Assembly: GCA_036961355.1 (NCBI GenBank)
Contig: JBALVL010000012.1
Coordinates: forward strand, 58,092-122,091
DNA from: Motiliproteus sp036961355
Lineage (GTDB): Bacteria > Pseudomonadota > Gammaproteobacteria > Pseudomonadales > Balneatricaceae
Reading direction: 5' to 3'
DNA length: 64,000 bases
Shown: piece after piece, positions 16,865 to 26,684 of the stretch
How positions within the stretch are numbered: position 1 is the stretch's first letter
How the letters are laid out: each line of letters starts with the position of its first letter
The notes under the pieces: generated by a model
Databases searched by the model: none
What the model saw: the letters and a program-made list of their open reading frames with translations, nothing else
What the model was told of the DNA's origin: nothing
Made by a program: the position numbers and the translations under genes

Positions 16865-17134
16865 GATCTGCGGGTTAGGGCAGGGAGATGCTATGTCCGA
16901 GAAGAATGGGCTGTAGATCGAAAATTTAGCGATGTTGAGGATTAATAGATGGTTTTATGTTGCAACTGATGCGTTAGCCGCACCCGGCCTAACGGTCTGT
17001 TCGTTTTGTGCGCTGTTTGCTGCTGTATTCCGCCGGACTGACTGATAGTATTACGTTTTCTTTTGTTGGTATTGTGGCCGCACATGGCCGTGGTCTGCTG
17101 CTACGGCTTTGAGACTCCTTAGGATTTGAAATTC
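16865..17134. other. Intergenic region between thiolase terminator and the receiver-CheC gene
   Basis: About 270 bases without a supported gene. It presumably holds the promoter of the signalling pair that follows; no consensus promoter or strong palindrome stands out. Confidence 0.5.
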
Positions 17135-18148
17135 ATGTCCATCCCGATTTTAATCTGTGACGACTCCGCGGTCGCTCAGAAACAGCTGGCGCGCTCATTG
17201 CCCACGAATTGGGATGTCGATATCAGCTACGCGGGCAATGGTGCTGAAGCGATTCCCCTGATCAAACAGGATAAGGCGGATATTCTGTTTCTCGACCTGA
17301 ACATGCCGGTCATGGACGGATATCAGTTGCTCGCAGAGATTCGGGCTCAGGATCTGCCTACGCTTGTCATTGTGGTCTCTGGTGATGTTCAAGCCGAAGC
17401 ACGAACCCGGGTGATGGATTTGGGCGCATTGGATTTTATCTGTAAGCCGATCGATCGTGACACGCTGTTTGAGGTGTTACAGCGATACGGCATTCTGCAG
17501 GAGCTTGAGGGTAACGCTGCAGGTGATAACAGAACCCGTTTGATCGAAGACAATACCGCTCTCGAAGTGTTGGATGGTTATCAGGAGGTCACCAACGTCG
17601 CGATGGGTCAGGCGGCGGACCTGCTGGCGCGGTTGCTGAATGTGTTTATTGAGCTGCCTATCCCTCAAGTTCATCAAATCTATGCCGACCAGTTGCCGCA
17701 GCGTATCAGTGAGGCTATTCCTCCGTCGAAAATTTCGGTGGTCAGTCAGGGCTTCGTTGCTGCCCGAGTATCGGGTGAAGCGTTACTGTTTGTTGAAGAG
17801 AGTGATCTGCAGGGCTTTTCACGGCTGATCGGTCGAGATCTTGAAAATGATCCGGTGAAGCAGCTGGATCTGTTGATGGAGATTGCCAATATATTGATTG
17901 GTGCTTGTATGGCTGGATTTGCCGAGCAGCTGGACCTTAAATTCAGTATGGGCCATCCGGCAATTCTGGGAAGTTCGATCGATGCCACGCAGATCCCGCT
18001 CAGAACGCCCGAGTCAGATGAGCAGCTGCTGACGATCGAAATTTTATACGGTATCAACGATCATCAGATCAACTGCAGTCTGCTGCTGATATTTACCGGC
18101 GATTCGATTGCAGAGCTTGATAGTCGCATCAATTTGATCATGGGGTAA
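17135..18148 (+). CDS. Response regulator with C-terminal CheC-type phosphatase domain
   Basis: A 337-residue fusion. Residues 1-120 are a CheY-like receiver with the acidic pocket (ILICDDSAVAQ), the phospho-acceptor aspartate in LFLDLNMPVMDGY, and the conserved lysine in FICKPID. Residues 150-335 resemble CheC, with two copies of the E-x2-N signature (YQEVTNVAMGQA and LMEIANILIGAC). CheC proteins dephosphorylate CheY-P, so this may be a self-limiting regulator or a phosphate sink. The ATG at 17135 is chosen over an upstream TTG because it is better spaced from AGGA. A diguanylate cyclase begins 6 bases after the stop. Confidence 0.82.
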   Translation: MSIPILICDDSAVAQKQLARSLPTNWDVDISYAGNGAEAIPLIKQDKADILFLDLNMPVMDGYQLLAEIRAQDLPTLVIVVSGDVQAEARTRVMDLGALDFICKPIDRDTLFEVLQRYGILQELEGNAAGDNRTRLIEDNTALEVLDGYQEVTNVAMGQAADLLARLLNVFIELPIPQVHQIYADQLPQRISEAIPPSKISVVSQGFVAARVSGEALLFVEESDLQGFSRLIGRDLENDPVKQLDLLMEIANILIGACMAGFAEQLDLKFSMGHPAILGSSIDATQIPLRTPESDEQLLTIEILYGINDHQINCSLLLIFTGDSIAELDSRINLIMG

Positions 18149-18154
18149 CAGCGC

Positions 18155-19138
18155 ATGTCTCAGCATTTGGCGTTTAATGATATGCACTGGATGGCGGATG
18201 CTCTGCAGAGTATTGAGGTCGGCCTGATTGTTATTGACAGCGATTCCCGGATTATCGCCTGGAACAGCTTCATGGAACATCACTCCGGGATTAGCTCGAC
18301 TAAGGCGATGGGACTGACACTGCAAGAACTACCGGCGGAGTTGCCCATTGGCTGGTTGCAGTGGCAGCTTGAAGCGGTCCGGACGCTGAAAATACCGGTC
18401 TATTCGACCTGGAAGCAACAACCTTACCTGTTTCGTTTTAATAGCTACCGACCGATTACCGGCAGCTCGGAATTTATGTATCAGAACGTCACTTTCCAGC
18501 CATTGGGCACCTTGGACGGTGGCGCCCCGAATATCTGTATCACCCTTTATGATGTAACCCAGACAGCGGTCAGTGAGCGGGAGATGAACCGGCTCAATAA
18601 AGAGCTGGAACAGCTTAGCCGAACCGATCGTATGACCGGCCTGTATAATCGCGGGCATTGGGAAGAGCTGGCGTCACGTGAGTTCAAGCGATGTCAGCGT
18701 TATGGTGATACCTCGACGCTGGTGATGCTCGATATCGATCATTTTAAGCGGGTAAATGATACATACGGCCATCAGGTTGGTGACGAGGTGATCAAAGGTC
18801 TGGCTGATATTCTCAGCCATGAGATTCGTGAGAGTGATATGGCCGGACGCTACGGTGGTGAGGAGTTTGCTATCCTGCTGTCGGAGACCGATATAGAGGG
18901 TGCACATATCTTCTGTGAGCGGGTTAGGGCTAACGTTGAACAGACGGTGGTCAGTGCTTTAGGCGAGTCGGTACGTTTTACCGTTAGTCTGGGGCTGTCT
19001 GATGTCGATGGCGATGTTGGGTCTTTGGAGACCTGGTTAAAAGAGGCCGATGCCGCACTCTACTACTCCAAAGCGCAGGGGCGGAACCGAGTCACCGAGT
19101 ACAAACTGGGTGTCGTGCCGCTTTCTTCGGCAGACTGA
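18155..19138 (+). CDS. PAS-GGDEF diguanylate cyclase
   Basis: A 327-residue cytoplasmic protein with an N-terminal PAS domain (about residues 12-140) and a GGDEF domain (about 150-315). The active-site motif is GGEEF at 234-238, so it should make cyclic-di-GMP. The inhibitory I-site RxxD (RESD, 225-228) sits five residues upstream, so product inhibition is expected. It is encoded 6 bases after the receiver-CheC gene and most likely shares its transcript. This links phosphorelay input to cyclic-di-GMP output. Confidence 0.88.
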   Translation: MSQHLAFNDMHWMADALQSIEVGLIVIDSDSRIIAWNSFMEHHSGISSTKAMGLTLQELPAELPIGWLQWQLEAVRTLKIPVYSTWKQQPYLFRFNSYRPITGSSEFMYQNVTFQPLGTLDGGAPNICITLYDVTQTAVSEREMNRLNKELEQLSRTDRMTGLYNRGHWEELASREFKRCQRYGDTSTLVMLDIDHFKRVNDTYGHQVGDEVIKGLADILSHEIRESDMAGRYGGEEFAILLSETDIEGAHIFCERVRANVEQTVVSALGESVRFTVSLGLSDVDGDVGSLETWLKEADAALYYSKAQGRNRVTEYKLGVVPLSSAD

Positions 19139-19197
19139 TCAGCCACTTCCTGGCTTTGATCTGAAATTTCAAATCTCAAATTTTCAACTCGTTCGCG

Positions 19198-20700
19198 CTA
19201 TAGGGCTAGCTGCTTCAAGCTGGTGGTGAGATAGCGCCAGAATCGTTCGACAGAGGCGATCTCGACTTTTTCTGCCGGAGAGTGGGGGAAGCAGATTGTT
19301 GGCCCGAACGAGATCATCTGCCAGTTTGGATACGCGGCGGCTAGTAAACCACACTCAAGTCCTGCATGAATCACCTTGATATCGGCTTGCTGACCGAATA
19401 GTTGCTGATGCTGTTGCTGCATCGCCTGTAGCAGTGGTGACTGAAGATCAGGCGTCCAGCCGGGGTAGGCACCATCAAAACTGACAGTGGCTGACATTGG
19501 CGCCAACGCGGTTTCTATCTGTCTGCAAAGCGCTTCGCGCTGGCCTTCGTCGGCACTGCGTGCCAGGCACTGCAGCTGCGCCCGATTGTCGGTAATGAGT
19601 ACACGAGCCAGATTATTTGATGTTTCGACCACACCGTCGAGTTGCGGATGCATCCGTGTCATACCATGCGGGCACTGCAGGATCGCGGCCAGCAATTGTT
19701 GTTGCGAGGCTGTGTTTAACGGTGTCAGGTGGGTCTCCGTTTGCAGCACGCCGATCTCTAGTTGCGGCTCGCTTTGACTGTATTGCTGCTGCAGCGTCGC
19801 TTTGAATCGGGCTACCGCGTTGCGAATGACATCTATCGGGGCGCTGGTTTGAATCAGCGCTTCAGCGCGCCTCGGAATTGCGTTGCGAAGGCTGCCACCG
19901 TCGAAGTCGATTAACGCCAGTTGTAACTCGGATTCAAGCTGCTGCAACAGTTGCGCTAACAACTGGTTGGCGTTGCCGCGGCCCAGGTTGATATCGAGCC
20001 CAGAGTGTCCGCCCTGCAAGCCACGAACGATCAGTTTAACGGTGATGTTTTCGCTGGTCGTTTCGGCCGTTGTTTCGGTCGTTGTTTCAGCTGTTTTTTT
20101 TGCTGTTATATCGTTGATAGGGCTGCGGCTGAGTGTAATTTCAGCGGTGGCGTCGATGCCTCCGGCGCAACCGACATAGAGTTCGGCTTCCTGCTCAGAA
20201 TCGAGATTGAGCAGCAGGCTGCCGTTGAGTAGACCCGGTTCAAGGCCACGCGCACCGTCCATACCGCTCTCTTCATTAACGGTCAGCAGGGCTTCCAGCG
20301 GGCCGTGTTCAAGGTCGTCGGCTTCTAGTACCGCCAGTATCGCTGCCACGCCGATACCGTTGTCAGCGCCGAGAGTGGTATCGGTTGCTAAGACCCAACC
20401 GTCGATAATACGGGGTCGTATCGGATCCCTAGTGAAATCATGATCGGAGTCGTCGCTTTTCTGCGGCACCATGTCCAGATGGCTTTGAAGAACGATCCCC
20501 GGTGCTTGTTCATGACCGGGAGTAGCCGGTTTACGAATGATCAGATTACCGACTCTGTCACGCAGATGCTGCAACCCCTGACTATCAGCAAAATCTTCGA
20601 TCACCTTGATCAGCGCTGCCTCGTGATAGGAGGGGTGCGGGACGGCACAGATCTGCTCAAAATGACGCCATAGCAGCTGCGGATGAAGTTGATTTAGCAT
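19198..20700 (-). CDS. pepD: Aminoacyl-histidine dipeptidase (PepD, M20 family)
   Basis: A 500-residue zinc dipeptidase of the M20C type, releasing the N-terminal residue of Xaa-His dipeptides in the cytosol. Metal-binding motifs are LQSHLDMVPQK, TLGADNGIGVA, VNEESGMDGA and the late HAGLECGL. The protein is slightly longer than E. coli PepD (485). The extra length is a low-complexity threonine/glutamate run near residues 200-215, encoded by a 12-base imperfect tandem repeat (20048-20096). It is monocistronic, convergent with the diguanylate cyclase gene. Confidence 0.92.
   Translation of the reverse strand: MLNQLHPQLLWRHFEQICAVPHPSYHEAALIKVIEDFADSQGLQHLRDRVGNLIIRKPATPGHEQAPGIVLQSHLDMVPQKSDDSDHDFTRDPIRPRIIDGWVLATDTTLGADNGIGVAAILAVLEADDLEHGPLEALLTVNEESGMDGARGLEPGLLNGSLLLNLDSEQEAELYVGCAGGIDATAEITLSRSPINDITAKKTAETTTETTAETTSENITVKLIVRGLQGGHSGLDINLGRGNANQLLAQLLQQLESELQLALIDFDGGSLRNAIPRRAEALIQTSAPIDVIRNAVARFKATLQQQYSQSEPQLEIGVLQTETHLTPLNTASQQQLLAAILQCPHGMTRMHPQLDGVVETSNNLARVLITDNRAQLQCLARSADEGQREALCRQIETALAPMSATVSFDGAYPGWTPDLQSPLLQAMQQQHQQLFGQQADIKVIHAGLECGLLAAAYPNWQMISFGPTICFPHSPAEKVEIASVERFWRYLTTSLKQLAL
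20048..20096. repeat. 12-bp imperfect tandem repeat inside pepD
   Basis: Four imperfect units built on TTTCGGCCGTTG / TTTCGGTCGTTG / TTTCAGCTGTTT, in frame within pepD. On the coding strand they encode a Thr-Glu-Thr-Thr-type low-complexity insert, just before the conserved GLQGGHSG segment. Confidence 0.8.
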
Positions 20701-20827
20701 GGTAGAGCCTCAAAGGTACGATCGTCCGGATCTTATAGACGCACAGTGTAGTGCGCGCTATGCCGATAGAAAAGGGCGAGATAATCCGATATTCACGATT
20801 GCGTGTCGCCCGTGATCAGGCCTGTGT

Positions 20828-22645
20828 TTAGAACGGGAATAGCATCGGCGTAACGGTCAGCGTGATGATCAGCGCCAGCAGTAGTTGCAGTGGCAGGCCG
20901 ACTTTGACGAAGTCGATAAAACGGTAGCCGCCTGGTGCCATGACCAGCGTATTGACCGGCGAGGCTATCGGCGTTGCGAACGCAGTTGAGGCGGCGATCG
21001 CGACTGTCATCATCAGGGGTTCCGGGTTAACCCCGAAGCCTTGCGCGGCGGCCAGTGCTATCGGTGCTACCAAGACGGTGGTGGCGGTATTGGAGATGAA
21101 CTGGCTGAACACTGAGGTGAAGATGAACAAACTGGCACAAAGCATCAGTGGACTACTGCCACCGAGCAGATGGTTGAGCTGGTCAATGATCCAGTCGAGG
21201 CCGCCGGTCTTCTTCATCGCCAGCGCCAACGGCAACATCCCGGCGATCAGCACCAGGCTGGTACTGTTAAGCGAGCGGTAGGCTTCGTCGATAGTCACGC
21301 AGCCTAAAACGATCATCGCAAAGGCGGCCAGCAGGATTGCACTCAAGCTCGGCAGGGTACCCGATACCATAAGAATCAGCATGCAGAGCATGATCGCCAT
21401 CGCCATCCAAGAACGCTCACTACGCGAGGGCGCATCTTGAATTTCAGCAGGGGTTTCAAGGACGATGAAGTCTCGTTTTTGCTCGAGTTGTTGCAGGTAC
21501 CGCCAGCCACCGGCCAGCAATAAGGTATCTCCCTGCACCAGTGGCGTACCGCTGAATTCGGTGGTCAGTGGTACGTTATCGCGGCGGATCCCGATCACGC
21601 TGAGATTGAAGCGCTCTCTGAAACGGCCCTCTTTGATGGTGTTGCCTAGCAGGTAGGAACGTGGCCGCATCAGCACTTCGGTGACACCAAATTCTTGCTG
21701 TAGGCGGCTGGTTTCGCCGGCAGGAAAACCTTCTAATACCAAGCTTTTTTCACCGCAGAGGCGACCGATGTTTGCCGGGTCGGCGTATACCATCAGGGTA
21801 TCGCCAGCTTTAATTTCGGTTGCGGCCAGAACAGGCATCAAACTTGAAATTAGTTTGCGACCGCGGCGGATGGCAAAGAGGGTGATTTCGTATTGGGTTC
21901 GCAGTTGTGATTCAACCACGTTTTTGCCGATTAACTCGGAACTGATCGGGACTTTAATTTTATGCAGGTGGTCGCTGATACCATAGCGTTCGGCGAACTC
22001 TTTTAAATGCGGGTGATCGGACTCGGGTATTTCTCCTTGGGGGAGAAGGTGGCGGGCAACGAAGACCAGATAGAGCGTACCGACCAACAGAATGATTGCA
22101 CCGATAGGGGTGAAGTCGAAGAAACCAAACGGTGCAATGCCGGCAACTTCCATCTGTCCACTAACCACGACGTTGGGCGGGGTGCCGATCAGTGTCAGCA
22201 TCCCGCCGATCAATGAGGCGAACGCCAGTGGCATCAGCATGCGTGACGGGCTGAGTTTGGCTTTGCGACACATGCTCAGTACAACAGGAATGAACAGGGC
22301 GACCGCGCCGGTCGAACTCATAAAGGCTGACAACCCCGCGACCATTGGGATCAAAACCAGCAGTAATCGGACTTCGTTTGTGCCACCGATCTGTAATAGC
22401 CATCGTCCGGCAGCGGCGGCGACACCGGTACGAAACAAGCCTTCACCGACGACGAAAAGTCCGGCGATCATCACCACGATCGACTGGCCAAAACCGGAAA
22501 CGGTCTCGGCTGGGGTGATAACCCCCGACACCGCCAATGCCACCACCACCATCATAGCGACCACATCCATGCGAATGCGATCGAGGATAAATAGGAAAAT
22601 GGTCAGCCCTAACAGGCCGAAGACGAAAATCATCTCAGGGGTCAC
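20828..22645 (-). CDS. SLC13-family permease with two RCK_C (TrkA-C) domains
   Basis: A 605-residue inner-membrane permease of the divalent anion:sodium symporter group. Two blocks of membrane segments (about residues 1-200 and 410-605) flank two cytoplasmic RCK_C domains at roughly 228-298 and 320-390. The TLIGTPPNVVVSG motif is the SLC13/ArsB-type reentrant loop. The substrate cannot be predicted: sulfate, dicarboxylates and other anions occur among relatives. It is transcribed alone, upstream of pepD on the same strand with 127 bases between them. Confidence 0.85.
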   Translation of the reverse strand: MTPEMIFVFGLLGLTIFLFILDRIRMDVVAMMVVVALAVSGVITPAETVSGFGQSIVVMIAGLFVVGEGLFRTGVAAAAGRWLLQIGGTNEVRLLLVLIPMVAGLSAFMSSTGAVALFIPVVLSMCRKAKLSPSRMLMPLAFASLIGGMLTLIGTPPNVVVSGQMEVAGIAPFGFFDFTPIGAIILLVGTLYLVFVARHLLPQGEIPESDHPHLKEFAERYGISDHLHKIKVPISSELIGKNVVESQLRTQYEITLFAIRRGRKLISSLMPVLAATEIKAGDTLMVYADPANIGRLCGEKSLVLEGFPAGETSRLQQEFGVTEVLMRPRSYLLGNTIKEGRFRERFNLSVIGIRRDNVPLTTEFSGTPLVQGDTLLLAGGWRYLQQLEQKRDFIVLETPAEIQDAPSRSERSWMAMAIMLCMLILMVSGTLPSLSAILLAAFAMIVLGCVTIDEAYRSLNSTSLVLIAGMLPLALAMKKTGGLDWIIDQLNHLLGGSSPLMLCASLFIFTSVFSQFISNTATTVLVAPIALAAAQGFGVNPEPLMMTVAIAASTAFATPIASPVNTLVMAPGGYRFIDFVKVGLPLQLLLALIITLTVTPMLFPF

Positions 22646-22817
22646 AACGGTGGTCCTATGCTGGTGGAGGTCGGTAGATTAACTGGCGTAAGTAATAGCC
22701 GCGTGGATAGTAGCAGTAATCCTCATTGAAACCATGCAGTCGGTCAGAAAATATCATTTCGGTTGTGTCGAGGAGGGGCTGGGTAAAGGCTGGATAGAGG
22801 GTAGGGTGCTACAGCAA

Positions 22818-22854
22818 CAAAAACGCCGCGATGTCTGGTGATATCGCGGCGTTT
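22818..22854 (-). terminator. Terminator downstream of htpX
   Basis: On the minus strand a 12-base stem (AAACGCCGCGAT with ATCGCGGCGTTT) is followed by further T residues. It lies 45 bases past the htpX stop. A second perfect hairpin, CTGTGTCGCT-AGC-AGCGACACAG (22863-22885), sits between it and the gene. Confidence 0.8.
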
Positions 22855-22898
22855 AGTTTGGACTGTGTCGCTAGCAGCGACACAGTTTATGCGGTTGT

Positions 22899-23780
22899 TT
22901 AGCCGTGGCGCAGTGCGTCGATCCGGTCATCGAGCGGCGGATGGCTGGCGAACATCGCCGCCAAGCCCTGCTTGAGACCACCGGCGATACCGAAGGCAAC
23001 CAGCTGGTCGGGCATATCGGAAGGTAACTCCTGCTCGGCCTTGAGTCGCTGTAGTGCGCCGATCATCGCTGCCGGACTGGCCAACTTGGCACCCATCTCG
23101 TCGGCACGGAACTCACGACGGCGCGAGAACCAGGCGACGATGGTGGAGGCCAGAATGCCAAGTACCACTTCGGCGAAGATGGTTGTGATGAAGTAACCGA
23201 TGCCGTGGCCTTGCTCGTTTTTGAGGATCACCCGGTCGACGAAGTGGCCGATGATGCGGGCGAAGAACATCACAAAGGCGTTGACCACACCTTGAACCAG
23301 CGCCAGCGTGATCATATCTCCGTTAGCCACGTGACCGATCTCGTGCGCCATCACCGCCTTAACTTCGTCGCGGCTGAACCGTTGCAGTAAGCCGATACTC
23401 ACCGCTACTAGCGCGGCGTTCTTGTTCCAACCGGTAGCGAACGCGTTGGATTGCTGCGAGGGGAATATTCCAACTTCGGGCATCTTGATGCCGGCCTGCT
23501 CGGCGAGCTCGGCCACAGTTTCGATCAGCCATTTCTCGTCAGCGTTGCTCGGTTGTTCGATGATCTGCACGCCCGTGGAGCGTTTGGCCATCCATTTTGA
23601 CAGTAACAGCGAGATAAAAGAGCCTGCCATACCGAATACAGCACAGATAACCAACAGGTTGCCCAGATCCAGATCGATGCCGTTGGCCTGCAATGACGAA
23701 CCGATACCCAGCAGGCTCAGGGTGACACTGGCAACCGCAATGATGGCTATGTTGGTGGCTAGAAATAACAGAATACGCAT
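22899..23780 (-). CDS. htpX: Membrane metalloprotease HtpX
   Basis: A 293-residue M48B zinc protease of the inner membrane involved in membrane-protein quality control. Two N-terminal membrane segments precede the zinc motif in AVMAHEIGHVANGD. Further membrane segments (FVMFFARIIGHF, VVLGILASTIVAWF) follow, then the third ligand region RREFRADEMGA. Length matches E. coli HtpX (293). It is monocistronic with a double hairpin downstream. A second, larger M48 protease is encoded at 47961-49949. Confidence 0.95.
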   Translation of the reverse strand: MRILLFLATNIAIIAVASVTLSLLGIGSSLQANGIDLDLGNLLVICAVFGMAGSFISLLLSKWMAKRSTGVQIIEQPSNADEKWLIETVAELAEQAGIKMPEVGIFPSQQSNAFATGWNKNAALVAVSIGLLQRFSRDEVKAVMAHEIGHVANGDMITLALVQGVVNAFVMFFARIIGHFVDRVILKNEQGHGIGYFITTIFAEVVLGILASTIVAWFSRRREFRADEMGAKLASPAAMIGALQRLKAEQELPSDMPDQLVAFGIAGGLKQGLAAMFASHPPLDDRIDALRHG

Positions 23781-23931
23781 TAAACGTTCCTTTACGGGTT
23801 AGTGTTTGATCAACCGGTTTATGAATTCGTAAGTTTGTTAGATGGGGGCAACAGGTAAAAGTTTCAAGAGCTTTACAGGTCGTTATACTAGCGCTCCATT
23901 GCGTCCCATAAATGTTACTGAGTAAGTTTTA

Positions 23932-24861
23932 ATGCCGTCCATTATGAGCCCTATCGTCGAGGCGATATCGCAGCACCCCTTTAACCCGCAATCGACGGAG
24001 GTGTTACGGCTGTTTCATGGTCGTGGCCATTGCTACCCGGGATTGGCGCACATCAATGTTGATCTGCTCGGTTCGGTGCTCTTGATCACACTTTATCGAC
24101 AGGAATCTAACGAGTCGCTGGCGCCGCTGGTTGATGTGGCTCGCAGTATAGAGGTTGGAGGCGTGGTGGTGCAGCATCGTTATCAGCGCGGTGGGCCGGT
24201 CGAGTGGTTATACGGAGCCGCGCAAGAAACGCTGGTGGTGACCGAAGATGGCCTCAAATTTGAGTTGCAGCTGGGGCAGAGCCAAAACATGGGGCTGTTT
24301 CTGGATATGTCCAACGGTCGGCGTTGGGTGCGCGAGCATGCTCAACACAAAAAAGTGCTGAATCTGTTTGCCTATACCTGCGGTTTTTCGGTGGCAGCGA
24401 TCGCCGGTGGCGCTGACGGCGTGGTCAATCTGGATATGAGCAAAGGCGCGCTGCGTCGTGGCCAGCGCAACCACCAACTAAACCAGCATGAGATGCGTGG
24501 TATTCGCTTTCTGCCGCACGACCTGTTTCGCACCTGGGGGAAATTAAAAAAATCCGGCCCCTACGAACTGGTGGTGATCGATCCGCCGTCGTTCCAGCGC
24601 GGCAGTTTTGTCGCGACCAGCGATTATCAGCGGGTGTTACGTCGTTTACCGGAGTTGTTAACCGGCCAGGCCGAGCTGTTGATCTGTCTTAATGATCCGG
24701 CGATAGGTAGCCAGTTTCTGACTGACCTGATGCAGCAGCACTGTCCGCAGGCGGCGTTTGTTGAACGTTTGGCCAATCCTGAACGTTTTCCGGAAGCGGA
24801 TGTTGAGAGTGGTTTGAAGGTGTTGCGGTTTAGCTATAGCGCGGCTGCGTTGGTTGATTAA
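23932..24861 (+). CDS. Class I SAM-dependent methyltransferase, RlmI-like
   Basis: A 309-residue methyltransferase of the COG1092 group. The SAM-binding motif is LNLFAYTCGFSVAAIAGGA, followed by the acidic VNLDMSKGALRRGQRN segment and the catalytic-type VIDPPSFQRGSF motif typical of rRNA m5C and m2G methyltransferases. It lacks the N-terminal PUA domain of RlmI. The target is probably ribosomal RNA but is not proven. An in-frame ATG five codons in (23944) is an alternative start. It is convergent with the small secreted-protein gene that follows. Confidence 0.83.
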   Translation: MPSIMSPIVEAISQHPFNPQSTEVLRLFHGRGHCYPGLAHINVDLLGSVLLITLYRQESNESLAPLVDVARSIEVGGVVVQHRYQRGGPVEWLYGAAQETLVVTEDGLKFELQLGQSQNMGLFLDMSNGRRWVREHAQHKKVLNLFAYTCGFSVAAIAGGADGVVNLDMSKGALRRGQRNHQLNQHEMRGIRFLPHDLFRTWGKLKKSGPYELVVIDPPSFQRGSFVATSDYQRVLRRLPELLTGQAELLICLNDPAIGSQFLTDLMQQHCPQAAFVERLANPERFPEADVESGLKVLRFSYSAAALVD

Positions 24862-24885
24862 AGAACGTTGGTTAAAGAGAGCGGG

Positions 24886-25185
24886 TTAAAACCAGCTTGC
24901 ATCGAAGACGCAATCATACGCAGCCCGGTAATCCGGCTTATTCTTGGCAATGCACTGGTCGATTGTTAGACGCGCATCGACGTTGGCATATACCCGTTTG
25001 CGGTTATATTTGAGCCAGTCTTGGTAGTTGCGCTTCTCTTTGATGCAGTAAGATTGCTGGCCTTTTTCGCCGGGCCACAACTTCTTACACAAGCTGGCGA
25101 TGTTACCGGGTGTTTCTGCCAGCACACTGTTGGTGAACGTGAGGCTCAGCGTTGCTATCAGAGCGGCAAGAAGCAGTTTATTCAT
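24886..25185 (-). CDS. Small secreted hypothetical protein with four cysteines
   Basis: A 99-residue precursor with a clear Sec signal peptide (hydrophobic residues 4-20, cleavage expected after SVLA). The mature domain of about 76 residues has four cysteines (in SLCKKL, SYCIKE, DQCIAK and DCVFD), consistent with two disulfide bonds in the periplasm. I do not recognise the family. It lies between the convergent methyltransferase and alaA, with AGTAAAT-type spacing upstream and no strong ribosome binding site. Confidence 0.7.
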   Translation of the reverse strand: MNKLLLAALIATLSLTFTNSVLAETPGNIASLCKKLWPGEKGQQSYCIKEKRNYQDWLKYNRKRVYANVDARLTIDQCIAKNKPDYRAAYDCVFDASWF

Positions 25186-25285
25186 CAGTAAATTTCCATG
25201 TTTTTCGGCCAGATAGCGAACATCCTAGAGTGTTGTCGTTTTATCAGCAATGACTATATCAGCAATAGCTACCTCGGTAATGGCC

Positions 25286-26500
25286 CTACTGCTGGTATCC
25301 GTGCAGAAATTGCCCCAACCTCTCAATCGCATCATCAAGATCGTCCTGGCGTGGCAGGAAGACAATTCTAAAATGCTGGGTATCCGGCAAATTAAATCCT
25401 GAGCCTTGCACAATCAGTACCTTTTGCTGAATCAGCAGATCGAGCGCCAGCTTTTCATCATTATGTATTGGGTACATTTTCGGATCGAGCTTGGGAAAGA
25501 GGTACATAGCCCCTTTGGGCTTGACGCAACTGACTCCCGGAAGTGACGTCAGCATGTCGTAGGCGGCGTTACGCTGATCGTAGAGCCTGCCGCCGGGTAC
25601 AATCAGCTCGTTGATGCTCTGATATCCTCCCAGCGCGGTTTGGATCGCGTTTTGCGCGGGAACATTGGCGCATAAACGCATGTTGGAGAGCATGTCGAGC
25701 CCTTCAATGTAATCGCGTGCCCGGTGCTTGGGGCCGCTGACAACCATCCAGCCCGAGCGGAATCCCGCCGAGCGGTAACTTTTCGACAGTCCGTTGAATG
25801 TCAGGATCAGGATATCTTCGGCTAAGGCAGCCAGTGGCACATGCTTGGCGTCGTCATAGAGGATTTTGTCGTAGATCTCATCAGCAAAAATCAGCAGGTC
25901 GTGCTCGCGCGCCAGTTCAATGATCTGCTCCAGCAACGCCTTGGGATAGACGGCGCCGGTGGGGTTATTCGGATTAATCACCACGATACCACGGGTATGT
26001 TCACTGATCTTGCTGCGGATATCCTCGATATCGGGAAACCAGTCAGCCTGTTCGTCGCAACGATAGTGCACCGGGGTGCCGCCTGCCAAGCTTACTGCTG
26101 CTGTCCACAATGGATAGTCGGGGGCGGGGATCAGCATCTCATCGGTATCATTAATCAACGCCTGCATCGCCATCACGATCAACTCGCTGACACCGTTTCC
26201 TAGGTAAATGTCATCGATAGTGACACCGGCAATCGCATTACGCTGGCATTCGTGCATGACCGCCTTGCGTGCTGAAAATAATCCCTTAGAGTCGCAGTAA
26301 CCCTGAGCCGATGGCAGGTTGTGGATTACATCCTGAATGATCTCTTCGGGCGAATCGAAACCGAACGGCGCGGGGTTGCCAATATTGAGTTTGATGATGC
26401 GCTGACCTTCTTCTTCCAGCCGTTTCGCCTCTTCAAGCACCGGTCCGCGGATGTCATAACAGACGTTGATCAGTTTGTTGGATTTTCTGACGATGGACAT
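25286..26500 (-). CDS. alaA: Glutamate-pyruvate aminotransferase AlaA
   Basis: A 404-residue PLP-dependent class I aminotransferase closely resembling E. coli AlaA (405 residues), which makes alanine from pyruvate and glutamate. Distinctive segments are KLNIGNPAPFGFDSPEEI near the N-terminus, NPNNPTGAVYP, the aspartate in IFADEIYDKI, and the PLP lysine in NGLSKSYRSAGFR. It is monocistronic. A 15-base tandem duplication (25242-25271) lies just downstream of the stop. Confidence 0.93.
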   Translation of the reverse strand: MSIVRKSNKLINVCYDIRGPVLEEAKRLEEEGQRIIKLNIGNPAPFGFDSPEEIIQDVIHNLPSAQGYCDSKGLFSARKAVMHECQRNAIAGVTIDDIYLGNGVSELIVMAMQALINDTDEMLIPAPDYPLWTAAVSLAGGTPVHYRCDEQADWFPDIEDIRSKISEHTRGIVVINPNNPTGAVYPKALLEQIIELAREHDLLIFADEIYDKILYDDAKHVPLAALAEDILILTFNGLSKSYRSAGFRSGWMVVSGPKHRARDYIEGLDMLSNMRLCANVPAQNAIQTALGGYQSINELIVPGGRLYDQRNAAYDMLTSLPGVSCVKPKGAMYLFPKLDPKMYPIHNDEKLALDLLIQQKVLIVQGSGFNLPDTQHFRIVFLPRQDDLDDAIERLGQFLHGYQQ

Positions 26501-26684
26501 TTCGGTTCCTCTGCGGGCCGCGCATTACCTGGATAGCTGGGGTCACCTATCAGCGTAAGTGACTCAGCGCATTATGATACGCGGCGCTTGCAGGTGTGAA
26601 AACCATTTGCCGGGCTCGCTTGCGTGTTTTATCCGACGAAACTAGGGCTATTTGTCTTTAATGATGCGAAGAATCGGTCGCAGT

